Shown here in pieces: positions 15,118 through 22,658 of a stretch of DNA of 41,447 nucleotides. The position numbers and the translations under genes were made by a program. The stretch is from Micromonospora rosaria (lineage in GTDB: Bacteria; Actinomycetota; Actinomycetes; Mycobacteriales; Micromonosporaceae). Under the pieces are notes generated by a model. That model had not been told where the DNA came from and made no database searches. It saw only the letters and a program-made list of their open reading frames with translations. Where the stretch lies: positions 1-41,447 of the forward strand of contig NZ_LRQV01000053.1 in the NCBI RefSeq assembly GCF_001567585.1. The letters run 5' to 3'. Position 1 is the first letter of the stretch. The number at the start of each line of letters is the position of its first letter.

Positions 15118-15999
15118 ATGCGTATGAAGCGCGTAGCGGCGCTCGCCGCAGCCGCCACCCTGGCCTTCGGCCTGACCGCCTGTGGCGGCAACGACGAGGC
15201 CGGGGAGGGCACCGGCGGCGAGAGCAAGTCGTTCCCGGCCGGCAGCACGATGGAGCGGCTCAACAAGGCCCAGGCCATCAAGATCGGCACCAAGTTCGAC
15301 CAGCCGGGCTTCGGCCTCAAGGGCCTCTCGGGTGAGCCGGAGGGCTTCGACGTCGAGGTCGCGAAGATCATCGCCAAGGAGCTGGGCATCCCCGAGGACA
15401 AGATCGAGTGGGTCGAGGCCCCCTCGAAGGTCCGCGAGGACGTGATCGTCAACGGCACCGTCGACCTGGTCGCGGCGACCTACACGATCAACGACACCCG
15501 CAAGGAGCGGATCGCGTTCGCCGGGCCGTACTACGAGGCCGGCCAGAACATCATGGTGAAGAAGGACGACACCTCGATCACCGGGCCGGACTCCTTCAAG
15601 GACGGCACCAAGAAGGTCTGCTCGGTCACCGGCTCCACGCCGGCCGAGGAGATCAAGAAGTACGTCCAGGACGTCGGCTCGCAGCTCGTCCTCTTCGACA
15701 CCTACGACAAGTGCCGGGACGCCCTCAACGGTGGCCAGGTCGACGCCGTCACCACCGACAACGTCATCCTGCTCGGCTACATCGCCAACGGCAACGACGC
15801 CTTCAAGCTGGCCGGCGAGAACTTCACCAAGGAGCCCTACGGCCTCGGGGTGAAGAAGGAGGACACCGACTTCCGCAGCTTCGTCAACGACACGCTGGAG
15901 AAGGCGTACTCCGACGGCAGCTGGAAGAAGGCCTGGGACGACACCGCCGGCAAGTTCGGTGCCGAGCTGGGCGACCCGCCCGCCGTCAACCGCTACTGA
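15118..15999 (+). CDS. gluB: Glutamate-type ABC transporter substrate-binding lipoprotein
   Basis: The product has 293 residues from ATG 15118, which is 7 nt after AAAGGAG (15104-15110); the ATG at 15112 is too close to that site and one at 15124 is also possible. The signal peptide ends in lipobox LTAC with Cys22, so the mature protein is lipid-anchored outside the membrane. The periplasmic-binding type 2 fold shows KIGTKFDQPGFGLK, GFDVEVAKIIAKELG, VNGTVDLVAATYTINDTRKE, GPYYEAGQNIMV and CRDALNGGQVDAVTTDN. Two cysteines (KVCSVTGS, DKCRDA) may form a disulfide. The 83-bp gap after gluA holds a repeated GCTCCGTCGAA (about 15068 and 15092) and a hairpin around CATCGATG, which may raise gluB expression relative to gluA. 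Confidence 0.94.
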   Translation: MRMKRVAALAAAATLAFGLTACGGNDEAGEGTGGESKSFPAGSTMERLNKAQAIKIGTKFDQPGFGLKGLSGEPEGFDVEVAKIIAKELGIPEDKIEWVEAPSKVREDVIVNGTVDLVAATYTINDTRKERIAFAGPYYEAGQNIMVKKDDTSITGPDSFKDGTKKVCSVTGSTPAEEIKKYVQDVGSQLVLFDTYDKCRDALNGGQVDAVTTDNVILLGYIANGNDAFKLAGENFTKEPYGLGVKKEDTDFRSFVNDTLEKAYSDGSWKKAWDDTAGKFGAELGDPPAVNRY

Positions 16000-16041
16000 G
16001 TCTGAACAGTTGATCTGGAGGGTGGGGAGGAAGTCCGACCC

Positions 16042-16749
16042 GTGAGTGTGCTCATCGACAAGTTCGACGTCTTCGCGGGTGGTTTCTGGCTCACCCTCCA
16101 GATCTGCCTACTCGCCGCGATCGGCGCCCTGATCCTGGGCGCCATCGTGGCGGTACTGCGAATCTCCCCGGTGCCGCCCCTGCGGGCGGTCGGCACCGCC
16201 TACGTGAACATGTTCCGCAACCTGCCGCTGACCGTGGTGATGTTCTTCGCCGCCTTCGGTCTGCCGGCCCTCGGTTCCAACGCGGACTTCCTCCGCATCC
16301 CCGGGCTGGACGCGATCTTCAGCCGGCTCGGGACCGACCTGCCGTACTTCCGCTTCGCGTTGATCGCGCTGGTGCTCTACACCGCCGCCTTCGTCTGCGA
16401 GGCGCTGCGCTCCGGGGTGAACGCCGTCCCCGCCGGGCAGGCCGAGGCCGCCCGTTCCCTCGGCCTCACCTTCACGCAGAACCTGCGGTACGTGGTCCTG
16501 CCGCAGTCCTGGAAGGCCTCGGTGGTACCGCTCGGCTCGGTCATCATCGCCATGATCAAGAACTCGGCGCTGGTCGGCTTCTTCGGGGTGGTCGGCGACC
16601 TCTCGCAGAGCGCCGACCAGCTCACCTCGGCCGAGGGCCACGCCTTCGTACCGGTCGCCATTGGTATCTCCATCGGGTACCTGATCATGACGGTGCCCCT
16701 CGGCGCCCTCCTCGACCGCATCGAGAAGCGACAGGCGGTGGCCCGATGA
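16042..16749 (+). CDS. gluC: Glutamate-type ABC transporter permease
   Basis: The 235-residue permease starts at GTG 16042, with GGGGAGG about 10 nt upstream. It has about five membrane segments, the conserved FRNLPLTVVMFF opening of HisMQ-type permeases, and the EAA loop EALRSGVNAVPAGQAEAARSLG that docks with the ATPase. Its ATGA overlaps the next gene by 4 nt, so the two permeases should be made in equal amounts and form a heterodimer. Confidence 0.93.
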   Translation: MSVLIDKFDVFAGGFWLTLQICLLAAIGALILGAIVAVLRISPVPPLRAVGTAYVNMFRNLPLTVVMFFAAFGLPALGSNADFLRIPGLDAIFSRLGTDLPYFRFALIALVLYTAAFVCEALRSGVNAVPAGQAEAARSLGLTFTQNLRYVVLPQSWKASVVPLGSVIIAMIKNSALVGFFGVVGDLSQSADQLTSAEGHAFVPVAIGISIGYLIMTVPLGALLDRIEKRQAVAR

Positions 16750-17720
16750 GCCAGAGCGTCCTCTACGACGTCCCCGGTCCCCGGCAGCGCCGGATCACCC
16801 TGATCGGCAGCATCGTCGCCACGATCGCCGTCCTCATCGGGGCGTACTTCTTCGTCTACCGGCCGCTGGACGAGAACGGCCAGTTCTCCATGGAGCTGTG
16901 GGGTCCGCTGATCGACCCCTCCAACGAGAACTTCAGCCTGGTCTGGGAGCGGATCGGGATCGGGTTCGGCAACACCCTGATGGCGGCGGTCCTGGCGATC
17001 GCCTCCTCCCTGGTGGTCGGCACCCTGCTGGCGGTGCTGCGGATCCAGCTCAAGAGCCTCACCGCCCGACGGTTCACCGGTATGGCCGCCCCCGTGACGT
17101 ACCTGCTGCGCGGGCTGAGCCTGTTCCTGGCGGCCCTGACCCGGTTCTGCGTCGAGGTGTTCCGGGGACTCCCGGTGGTCATCACGATCTTCTTCGTGGC
17201 CCGGGGCTTCCCCGAGTTCGGCATCTCGCTGAGCACGCTGACCTACCTGGTCATCGGTCTGACCATCTACAACTCGGTGGTCATCGCCGAGATCCTCCGC
17301 TCCGGCATGGAGGGGCTGCCCGGCGGGCAGCGGGAGGCCGCCGCCGCGATCGGCCTCTCCCCGCTGCAGACCACCGGCCTGATCCTGCTCCCCCAGGCCT
17401 TCCGGATCATGCTCCCGGCGCTGATCAGCCAGCTCGTGGTGGTGCTCAAGGACACCTCGCTGGGCTTCATCATCAGCTACGAGGAGACCCTGAACATCGG
17501 CAAGCAGATCATCGGGGTGCTCAACAACCCGATCCCGGTCTACATCGTCATCGGTGTCCTGTTCATCGTGGTCAACTACTCCCTGTCGAAGCTGGCCCAG
17601 TACGTCCAGGGTCGCCTCGCCCGGGGTCGCAAGACCGCGGACACCCCGACGGCGGCCCCGCCGCCCGCCATCGCCGCCGCGCTCGGCGCCCAGTCCACGG
17701 CCCAGTCCGGCGCGTCCTGA
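16746..17720 (+). CDS. gluD: Glutamate-type ABC transporter permease
   Basis: The 324-residue second permease overlaps gluC by 4 nt. It is longer than gluC because of an N-terminal membrane segment with an outside loop (about 20-70) and a C-terminal Ala/Pro-rich cytoplasmic tail. The permease core has FRGLPVVITIFFVARG and the EAA loop AEILRSGMEGLPGGQREAAAAIG, then LVVVLKDTSLGFIISYEE. The stop codon at 17718-17720 is inside the first unit of a 16-bp tandem repeat (17713-17760), and a terminator follows at 17776. Confidence 0.93.
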   Translation: MSQSVLYDVPGPRQRRITLIGSIVATIAVLIGAYFFVYRPLDENGQFSMELWGPLIDPSNENFSLVWERIGIGFGNTLMAAVLAIASSLVVGTLLAVLRIQLKSLTARRFTGMAAPVTYLLRGLSLFLAALTRFCVEVFRGLPVVITIFFVARGFPEFGISLSTLTYLVIGLTIYNSVVIAEILRSGMEGLPGGQREAAAAIGLSPLQTTGLILLPQAFRIMLPALISQLVVVLKDTSLGFIISYEETLNIGKQIIGVLNNPIPVYIVIGVLFIVVNYSLSKLAQYVQGRLARGRKTADTPTAAPPPAIAAALGAQSTAQSGAS

Positions 17721-17760
17721 CGCCACAACGTCCTGACACCACAGCGTCCTGACGGCACGG
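17713..17760. repeat. 16-bp tandem repeat, 3 copies, starting at the gluD stop
   Basis: Units 17713-17728, 17729-17744 and 17745-17760 all begin CGTCCTGAC. Each contains TGA, and because the period is 16 these fall in all three reading frames (17718, 17734, 17750). The repeat therefore gives a stop in every frame just after gluD. Confidence 0.85.
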
Positions 17761-17775
17761 CTCACGACCGGCCAT

Positions 17776-17811
17776 CGACAGGGCCGCACCCCACCGGGTG
17801 CGGCCCTGTCG
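17776..17811 (+). terminator. Strong terminator hairpin after gluABCD
   Basis: CGACAGGGCCGCACCC (17776-17791) and its exact inverse (17796-17811) form a 16-bp perfect stem with loop CACC. Confidence 0.92.
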
Positions 17812-18135
17812 CCGTCCACGGCCGACGGGCAGCGCCCTCGTCTCCTACGGCCCCCGCGACGTGGGTCCTGCCCACGTCGGCCTACCCACGTCGGTCCTAC
17901 CGATGTCGGCCCCAGCGCCGTCCGTCCCCACGGCGTCGGCCCCAGCGGGGCCACGCGCGGCAGTCCCGGCTGTGGGCGGGACGGGCCACCGGGACGTGCG
18001 GCGGCGCGGGCCACCGGCAGGGTGCGGCGGCCCGGGGCCACCGGCACGAACGGCGGCGCGGGCCACCGGCACGAACGGCGGCGCGGGCCACCGGCACGAG
18101 CGGGCCGGCCGCGCCGGCCGCCGCAGCCCGCTCGC
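17812..18135. repeat. Repeat-filled convergent spacer between gluD and rny, with a 25-bp array
   Basis: No gene is supported here. From 17983 to about 18109 five copies of a unit beginning GGGCCACCGG follow one another at 17983, 18008, 18035, 18060 and 18085 (periods 25, 27, 25, 25). The last three are almost identical (GGGCCACCGGCACGA plus a CGGCGGCGC filler). Before it, 17855-17935 holds looser repeats of CCCACGTCGG and GTCGGCCCCAGCG. GGCCGGC-cgc-GCCGGCC (18103-18119) may be the rny terminator. Confidence 0.75.
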
Positions 18136-19902
18136 TCAGCGGGCGATCTCGGTGACCCGGGACTCGCGGACCACGGTCACCCGGATCTGACCGGGGTACG
18201 TCAGCTCCTCCTCGATCTGCTTGGCCACGTCCCGGGCCAGGACCGCCGCGCCAATGTCGTCGACGTCGTCGGGCTTGACCATCACCCGGATCTCCCGGCC
18301 CGCCTGCATGGCGAAGACCTTCTCCACGCCGAGCTTGCCGGCGGCGATCTCCTCGATCCGCTCCAGCCGCTTGACGTACGCCTCCAGGCTCTCCCGCCGG
18401 GCCCCGGGCCGGCCGCCCGAGCAGGCGTCGGAGGCCTGGGTGAGCACCGCCTCGATGGTCTGCGGCGGTACCTCGTTGTGGTGCGCCTCGATGGCGTGCA
18501 CCACGTCCTCGCTCTCGCCGTACTTGCGGGCCAGGTCGGCGCCGATGATGGCGTGGCTACCCTCCACCTCGTGGGTGAGCGCCTTGCCGACGTCGTGCAG
18601 GAACGCGCACCGCTTGATGGTGGGCACGTCCAGCCGCAGCTCGGCCGCCATCACCCCGGCGATGTGCGCGGTCTCCACCAGGTGCTTGAGCACGTTCTGC
18701 CCGTACGACGTCCGGTAGCGCAGCCGGCCGAGCAGGGTGACCAGCTCCGGGTGGATCTCGGTGATGCCGACCTCGACCAGGGCGTCCTCGGCGGCGCGCT
18801 GGCAGAGCTGCTCCACCTCCTGCCGGGCCAGGTCGTAGACCTCCTCGATCCGGTGCGGGTGGATGCGCCCGTCCAGCACCAGCTTCTCCAGGGTGAGCCG
18901 GCCGACCTCCCGGCGGACCGGGTCGAAGCAGGAGAGCAGCACCGCCTCGGGGGTGTCGTCGATGATCAGGTTGACCCCGGTGACCGACTCGAAGGCGCGG
19001 ATGTTGCGCCCCTCCCGGCCGATGATCCGCCCCTTCATCTCGTCGCCGGGCAGGTGCATGACGCTGACCACGCTCTCCGCGGTCTGCTCGCTGGCCACCC
19101 GCTGGATAGCGTCCACCACGATGTGCCGGGCCCGCTGCTCGGCCGTGTTGCGGGCGTCGGACTCGATGTCGCGGACCAGCAGGGCGGCCTCCCGCTTGGC
19201 CTGGCCCTCGATCGCCTCGACCAGCTCGGTCCGGGCCACCTCGGCGGTGAGCCCGGCGATCCGCTCCAGCTCGCGGCGGCGCTGCTCCTCCGCCTCGGCC
19301 ACCTCCTGCTCGCGCTGGACCAGCGCCGACTCCCGGGCGGCCAGGGCGGCGCTGGCGGCGGTGAGCTGCCGCTCCCGCTCGGCGAGCCGCTCCACCTCCT
19401 CGGTGTGCAGCCGTTCCCGCTCGTCCATCCGGGCGGCCCGCCGTTCCACCTCGGCCGCCTGCTCCCGGGTGGTGGCGGCCAGGACGGCGACCTCCCGCTC
19501 GCCGCTGCGCCGGGCGGTCGTGCGCAACTGCTCGGCGTCCGTCTCCGCCTGCTTGTGGGCCCGCTCCAGGACGGTGTCCGCCTCGACCCGGGCGGCGTCG
19601 AGCACCCGGCGGGCCTCGGCGCGGGCGGCCTTCGCCTCCGCCTTGGCGGCAGCCGCCTCGGCCCGGGCGGCGGCGGCCATCGACTTCGCCACGTCGATGG
19701 TGCTGTTGGCCTCGTCGGCGGCGGTGCGCAACGCGGCCAGGGACTGCTCCTGACGGTCCTTCTCGGCGATGAACGCGGGGTCCTCGGCCGCCGGTGTCAC
19801 GGCGAGCCGGCGCAGCACCCGTACCCCGAACAGCACCGCGCCGACCACGACCAGGGTCAGGAGCACGACCGTCACGAGGAGCACGAGGTCGAAGGCGTTC
19901 AT
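18136..19902 (-). CDS. rny: Ribonuclease Y
   Basis: RNase Y is a membrane-anchored endoribonuclease that starts mRNA decay. The 588-residue product starts at ATG 19902 behind GGAGGCGG. Domain order is classical: N-terminal membrane helix (LVLLVTVVLLTLVVVGAVLFGV, about 5-27), a long Ala/Glu/Arg-rich coiled coil (about 45-265), a KH domain (MKGRIIGREGRNIRAFE), and an HD domain with KRCAFLHDVGKALTHE and HAIEAHHNEV, then a C-terminal domain ending REIRVMVKPDDVDD...YPGQIRVTVVRE. All HD metal ligands appear intact. It converges on gluD and is near recA-recX, as often seen in actinobacteria. Confidence 0.97.
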   Translation of the reverse strand: MNAFDLVLLVTVVLLTLVVVGAVLFGVRVLRRLAVTPAAEDPAFIAEKDRQEQSLAALRTAADEANSTIDVAKSMAAAARAEAAAAKAEAKAARAEARRVLDAARVEADTVLERAHKQAETDAEQLRTTARRSGEREVAVLAATTREQAAEVERRAARMDERERLHTEEVERLAERERQLTAASAALAARESALVQREQEVAEAEEQRRRELERIAGLTAEVARTELVEAIEGQAKREAALLVRDIESDARNTAEQRARHIVVDAIQRVASEQTAESVVSVMHLPGDEMKGRIIGREGRNIRAFESVTGVNLIIDDTPEAVLLSCFDPVRREVGRLTLEKLVLDGRIHPHRIEEVYDLARQEVEQLCQRAAEDALVEVGITEIHPELVTLLGRLRYRTSYGQNVLKHLVETAHIAGVMAAELRLDVPTIKRCAFLHDVGKALTHEVEGSHAIIGADLARKYGESEDVVHAIEAHHNEVPPQTIEAVLTQASDACSGGRPGARRESLEAYVKRLERIEEIAAGKLGVEKVFAMQAGREIRVMVKPDDVDDIGAAVLARDVAKQIEEELTYPGQIRVTVVRESRVTEIAR

Positions 19903-20477
19903 GCCGCCTCCGTGGGGCCACCGGTGTACCTCTGCCGCCCCGCCATGGCCGCCTCCCCTGAACGTCGGCGCCGCAGCCGTCGCGCCGGTGGGCACGCTGC
20001 CTGCGGCTCGTGACGCCCGACCGGAGCGCCTGGCCTGGGTAGCCTTCCGACGGCGGCGCCCCTCGGGCACCGCCGACGGCGGGGTGCAGTTATCGCGCCA
20101 GCACCCACCGGCGCGGGCGGCGGTCGCCGATCCACGTCCGTGGGAGCCGTGCAAAGTGATGCTGTTCCGTTATGCGTTCTATGTTGTGCGCTTAGCCTGC
20201 ATCGGTCGGGCAATGAGCTTGTATGGCGAGGCTAGGTCGCCGATGGCCCTCTGGTCAAGGAGTCATGATCAAACCCCCCGAACGGAGCGAAGTTGAGGGG
20301 TGACTCCCTGCCCACCGACAGTCCGGACACGAGAGGACAAAGAGCCCCGTTGTCGGGCCGCCCACCGCCCCTCGCCCGATGCGCCGCCGGCCTCCCGGAC
20401 CCGGTGGCGACGCTCCGGCCCGGCCGGCTGCCCCGCCGCCGCGCCGACTGGTCGCCCTGGTCAACCACCGGCTCCGG
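19903..20477. promoter_or_regulatory. 575-bp spacer upstream of rny; candidate rny promoter
   Basis: No convincing gene. The 20150-20300 section is AT-richer than its surroundings and is the likely promoter zone for rny. On the minus strand TTGACC (complement of 20253-20258) and TAGCCT (complement of 20229-20234) are separated by 18 bp and fit an actinobacterial housekeeping promoter, although this implies a long leader of over 300 nt. A 12-codon plus-strand frame (20265-20303, MIKPPERSEVEG) coincides with a small hairpin and is noted in the findings. The recX-proximal part is GC-rich with no clear signal. Confidence 0.4.
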
Positions 20478-21212
20478 TCAGCGGTCGGGCTCCCCCTCGG
20501 CGTCGGCCAGCGCGTCGGCGTCGATCGCGTCGGCGAACTCGGCCGCCTCGGCGCTCTGCGCGGCGAGCGCGTCCTTCACCGCCCGGATCGCCACGCCGGC
20601 GGGATAGCCCTTGCGGGCCAGCATGCCGACCAGGCGACGGAAGACCGCGTCCGGCTCGCCCCGGGCGGTCCGCAGCTTGCGGTCGACCAGGGCCCGCGCG
20701 GTCTGCGCCTCGGTCTCCTCGTCCAGCGCGTCGAGCGCCTCACCGGCCACCTCGCCGGCCACGCCCCGCTGACGCAGCTCGGTGGCGAGCGCCCGGCGGG
20801 CCAGCCCGCGACCGGCGTGCCGGCTCGACACCCAGGCGCGGGCGAAGGCGGCGTCGTCGATCATCCCGACCTCGTCGTACCGGTCGAGGACCGAGGCGGC
20901 CACCTCCTCGGAGATCCCCCGCCGGGTCAGCGCGCCGGCCAGCTCGGCCCGGGTACGCGGACGGACCGCGAGTTGCCGCAGGCAGATCTCCCGGGCCAGC
21001 TCCGCCTCCCGGCGGGCCGCCTCGGCGGGGTCCCGGGGCGGGGCCGGCTCCGCACCGGTTACCCCCGGCTCGGTGCCCCCGCCGAACCCCGTCGACCCGG
21101 AAGCACTCCCGTCACCGCGTCCCCGGCGGGGGCGGGGCGTGCTGGTGGCCTCACCCGCCCGGGGTGGACTGGCGTCCCAGCCCCGCCCCGTGCGGGCGCG
21201 TCGTCCGGCCAC
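20478..21212 (-). CDS. recX: Regulatory protein RecX
   Basis: RecX binds RecA filaments and limits recombinase activity. The 244-residue product starts at GTG 21212, 7 nt after the recA stop, so it is expressed from recA mRNA. Residues 1-75 are a Gly/Arg/Pro-rich, probably disordered extension. The RecX core of three-helix repeats follows: REICLRQLAVRPRTRAELAGALTRRGISEEVAASVLDRYDEVGMIDDAAFARAWV and RGLARRALATELRQRGV, then KLRTARGEPDAVFRRLVGMLARKGYPAGVAIRAVKDAL. The acidic tail (ADAIDADALADAEGEPDR) is unusual in length. The length fits actinobacterial RecX with an N-terminal extension. Confidence 0.94.
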   Translation of the reverse strand: MAGRRARTGRGWDASPPRAGEATSTPRPRRGRGDGSASGSTGFGGGTEPGVTGAEPAPPRDPAEAARREAELAREICLRQLAVRPRTRAELAGALTRRGISEEVAASVLDRYDEVGMIDDAAFARAWVSSRHAGRGLARRALATELRQRGVAGEVAGEALDALDEETEAQTARALVDRKLRTARGEPDAVFRRLVGMLARKGYPAGVAIRAVKDALAAQSAEAAEFADAIDADALADAEGEPDR

Positions 21213-21219
21213 CCGGCGC

Positions 21220-22269
21220 TCAGAAGTCGACCGGCGGCAGCTCCGGGCCGCCGGCGGCGTCGCCGCCCGCAGCGGCGCCGACGCCGAGCTTCTCCAGGAT
21301 CTTCTTCTCGATCTCGGCGGCCACGTCCGGGTTCTCCCGGAGGAACTCGCGGGCCTTCTCCTTGCCCTGGCCGAGCTGGTCGCCGTCGTAGGTGTACCAG
21401 GCGCCGGACTTGCGGATGATCGCCTGCTCGACGCCGACGTCGATCAGCGAGCCCTCCCGGGAGATGCCCTTGCCGTACATGATGTCGAACTCGGCCTGCT
21501 TGAACGGCGCGGAGACCTTGTTCTTCACGACCTTGACCCGGGTCCGGTTGCCGACCACGTCGGTGCCGTCCTTGAGGCTCTCGATCCGGCGCACGTCGAG
21601 CCGGACCGAGGCGTAGAACTTCAGCGCCCGGCCACCGGTGGTGGTCTCGGGGCTGCCGAACATGACGCCGATCTTCTCGCGGAGCTGGTTGATGAAGATC
21701 GCCGTGGTGCCGGTGTTGTTGAGCACACCGGTGATCTTGCGCAGCGCCTGGCTCATCAGCCGGGCCTGGAGGCCGACGTGGCTGTCGCCCATCTCGCCCT
21801 CGATCTCGGCACGCGGCACCAGCGCGGCGACCGAGTCGATCACGATGATGTCGAGCGCGCCGGAGCGGACCAGCATGTCCACGATCTCCAGCGCCTGCTC
21901 ACCGGTGTCCGGCTGGGAGACCAGCAGGGCGTCGGTGTCGACGCCGAGGGCCTTCGCGTACTCCGGGTCGAGGGCGTGCTCGGCGTCGACGAAGGCGGCG
22001 ATCCCGCCGTTGCGCTGGGCGTTGGCCACCGCGTGCAGGGCGACCGTCGTCTTACCGCTGGACTCCGGGCCGTAGACCTCGACCACCCGGCCCCGGGGCA
22101 GGCCGCCCACGCCGAGCGCCACGTCGAGGGCGATCGAGCCGGTCGGGATGATCGCGGTCTGGATGACCGGCCGCTCCCCCAGCCGCATCACCGAACCCTT
22201 GCCGAACTGCTTGTCGATCTGAGCGAGAGCAAGGTCGAGTGCCTTCTCCCGGTCAGGCCCTGCCGCCAT
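21220..22269 (-). CDS. recA: Recombinase RecA
   Basis: RecA forms filaments on single-stranded DNA, carries out strand exchange and triggers LexA self-cleavage. The 349-residue product starts at ATG 22269 with GGTGG just upstream. It shows the N-terminal oligomerisation helix (ALDLALAQIDKQFGKGSVMRLG), Walker A GPESSGKTT, FVDAEHALDPEYA, Walker B LDIIVIDSVAALVPRAE, the DNA-binding loops (GEMGDSHVGLQARLMSQALRK, and NTGTTAIFINQLREKIGVMFGSPETTTGG) and the C-terminal domain. No intein interrupts it, unlike in some mycobacteria. The frame stays open upstream to 22509, but the leader is non-coding and contains a probable SOS box at 22402-22417. Confidence 0.98.
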   Translation of the reverse strand: MAAGPDREKALDLALAQIDKQFGKGSVMRLGERPVIQTAIIPTGSIALDVALGVGGLPRGRVVEVYGPESSGKTTVALHAVANAQRNGGIAAFVDAEHALDPEYAKALGVDTDALLVSQPDTGEQALEIVDMLVRSGALDIIVIDSVAALVPRAEIEGEMGDSHVGLQARLMSQALRKITGVLNNTGTTAIFINQLREKIGVMFGSPETTTGGRALKFYASVRLDVRRIESLKDGTDVVGNRTRVKVVKNKVSAPFKQAEFDIMYGKGISREGSLIDVGVEQAIIRKSGAWYTYDGDQLGQGKEKAREFLRENPDVAAEIEKKILEKLGVGAAAGGDAAGGPELPPVDF

Positions 22270-22401
22270 GGTTGCCACCCCTGCCTTCGCCGGCGTCTTT
22301 CCTGAGCTTCTCGTCACGCGGGACACGCTAGGCGCTGGGTCCGACAGAAAACCAGCCGACGGGCCGCGAGCTGTGGACGAGCACCCCGCTGTGGACAATA
22401 G

Positions 22402-22417
22402 CCGAACAGGTGTACGA
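22402..22417 (-). promoter_or_regulatory. Probable LexA-binding SOS box of recA
   Basis: CCGAACAGGTGTACGA matches the actinobacterial SOS pattern GAAC-N4-GTTC with one change in the right half (GTAC). The AGGT spacer equals that of the mycobacterial recA box, as I recall it. It is about 133 bp upstream of the recA start and downstream of the DUF3046 gene, so it would control recA-recX alone. Confidence 0.6.
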
Positions 22418-22454
22418 CTCGACAAGCGACACGCGGCAGCACCGAAACCGCTGC

Positions 22455-22655
22455 TCAGCGTAGTCGCGCGGGCACCCGGTCGGGGTACGCGGCGCAGACC
22501 GCCCGCCACACCACGTGGGTCTCCTCACCCGAGGCGAGCGCCTGCTCGATGGTGCGCCCGCCGAGTTGCGACAGCACCTGGTCGGCGGCGATGCTGGCCG
22601 CGTACCCCGGGCCGAAGGCCTCCTCCAGCCGGTCCCAGAAGTCGGTCAGCCGCAC
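22455..22655 (-). CDS. DUF3046 family protein
   Basis: The 66-residue product starts at GTG 22655, three nt after the MFS gene stop and with GGAG (about 22665) in the 3' end of that gene. The sequence (RLTDFWDRLEEAFGPGYAASIAADQVLSQLGGRTIEQAL, ending HVVWRAVCAAYPDRVP) is that of DUF3046, a short helical actinobacterial protein nearly always found just upstream of recA. Its function is unknown. It is translationally linked to the MFS gene and about 185 bp from recA. Confidence 0.93.
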   Translation of the reverse strand: MRLTDFWDRLEEAFGPGYAASIAADQVLSQLGGRTIEQALASGEETHVVWRAVCAAYPDRVPARLR

Positions 22656-22658
22656 GTG

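Noticed and set aside
17983..18135. Minus-strand frames through the 25-bp array as a repeat protein
   Set aside because: The 25- and 27-bp periods are not multiples of three, so the frame shifts at each unit; the peptides are low-complexity with no start signal.
20265..20303. 6C-type small RNA because of the CCCCCC run at 20274-20279
   Set aside because: Only one C-run is present and it falls in a stem, whereas 6C RNA has two hairpins with C-runs in the loops.
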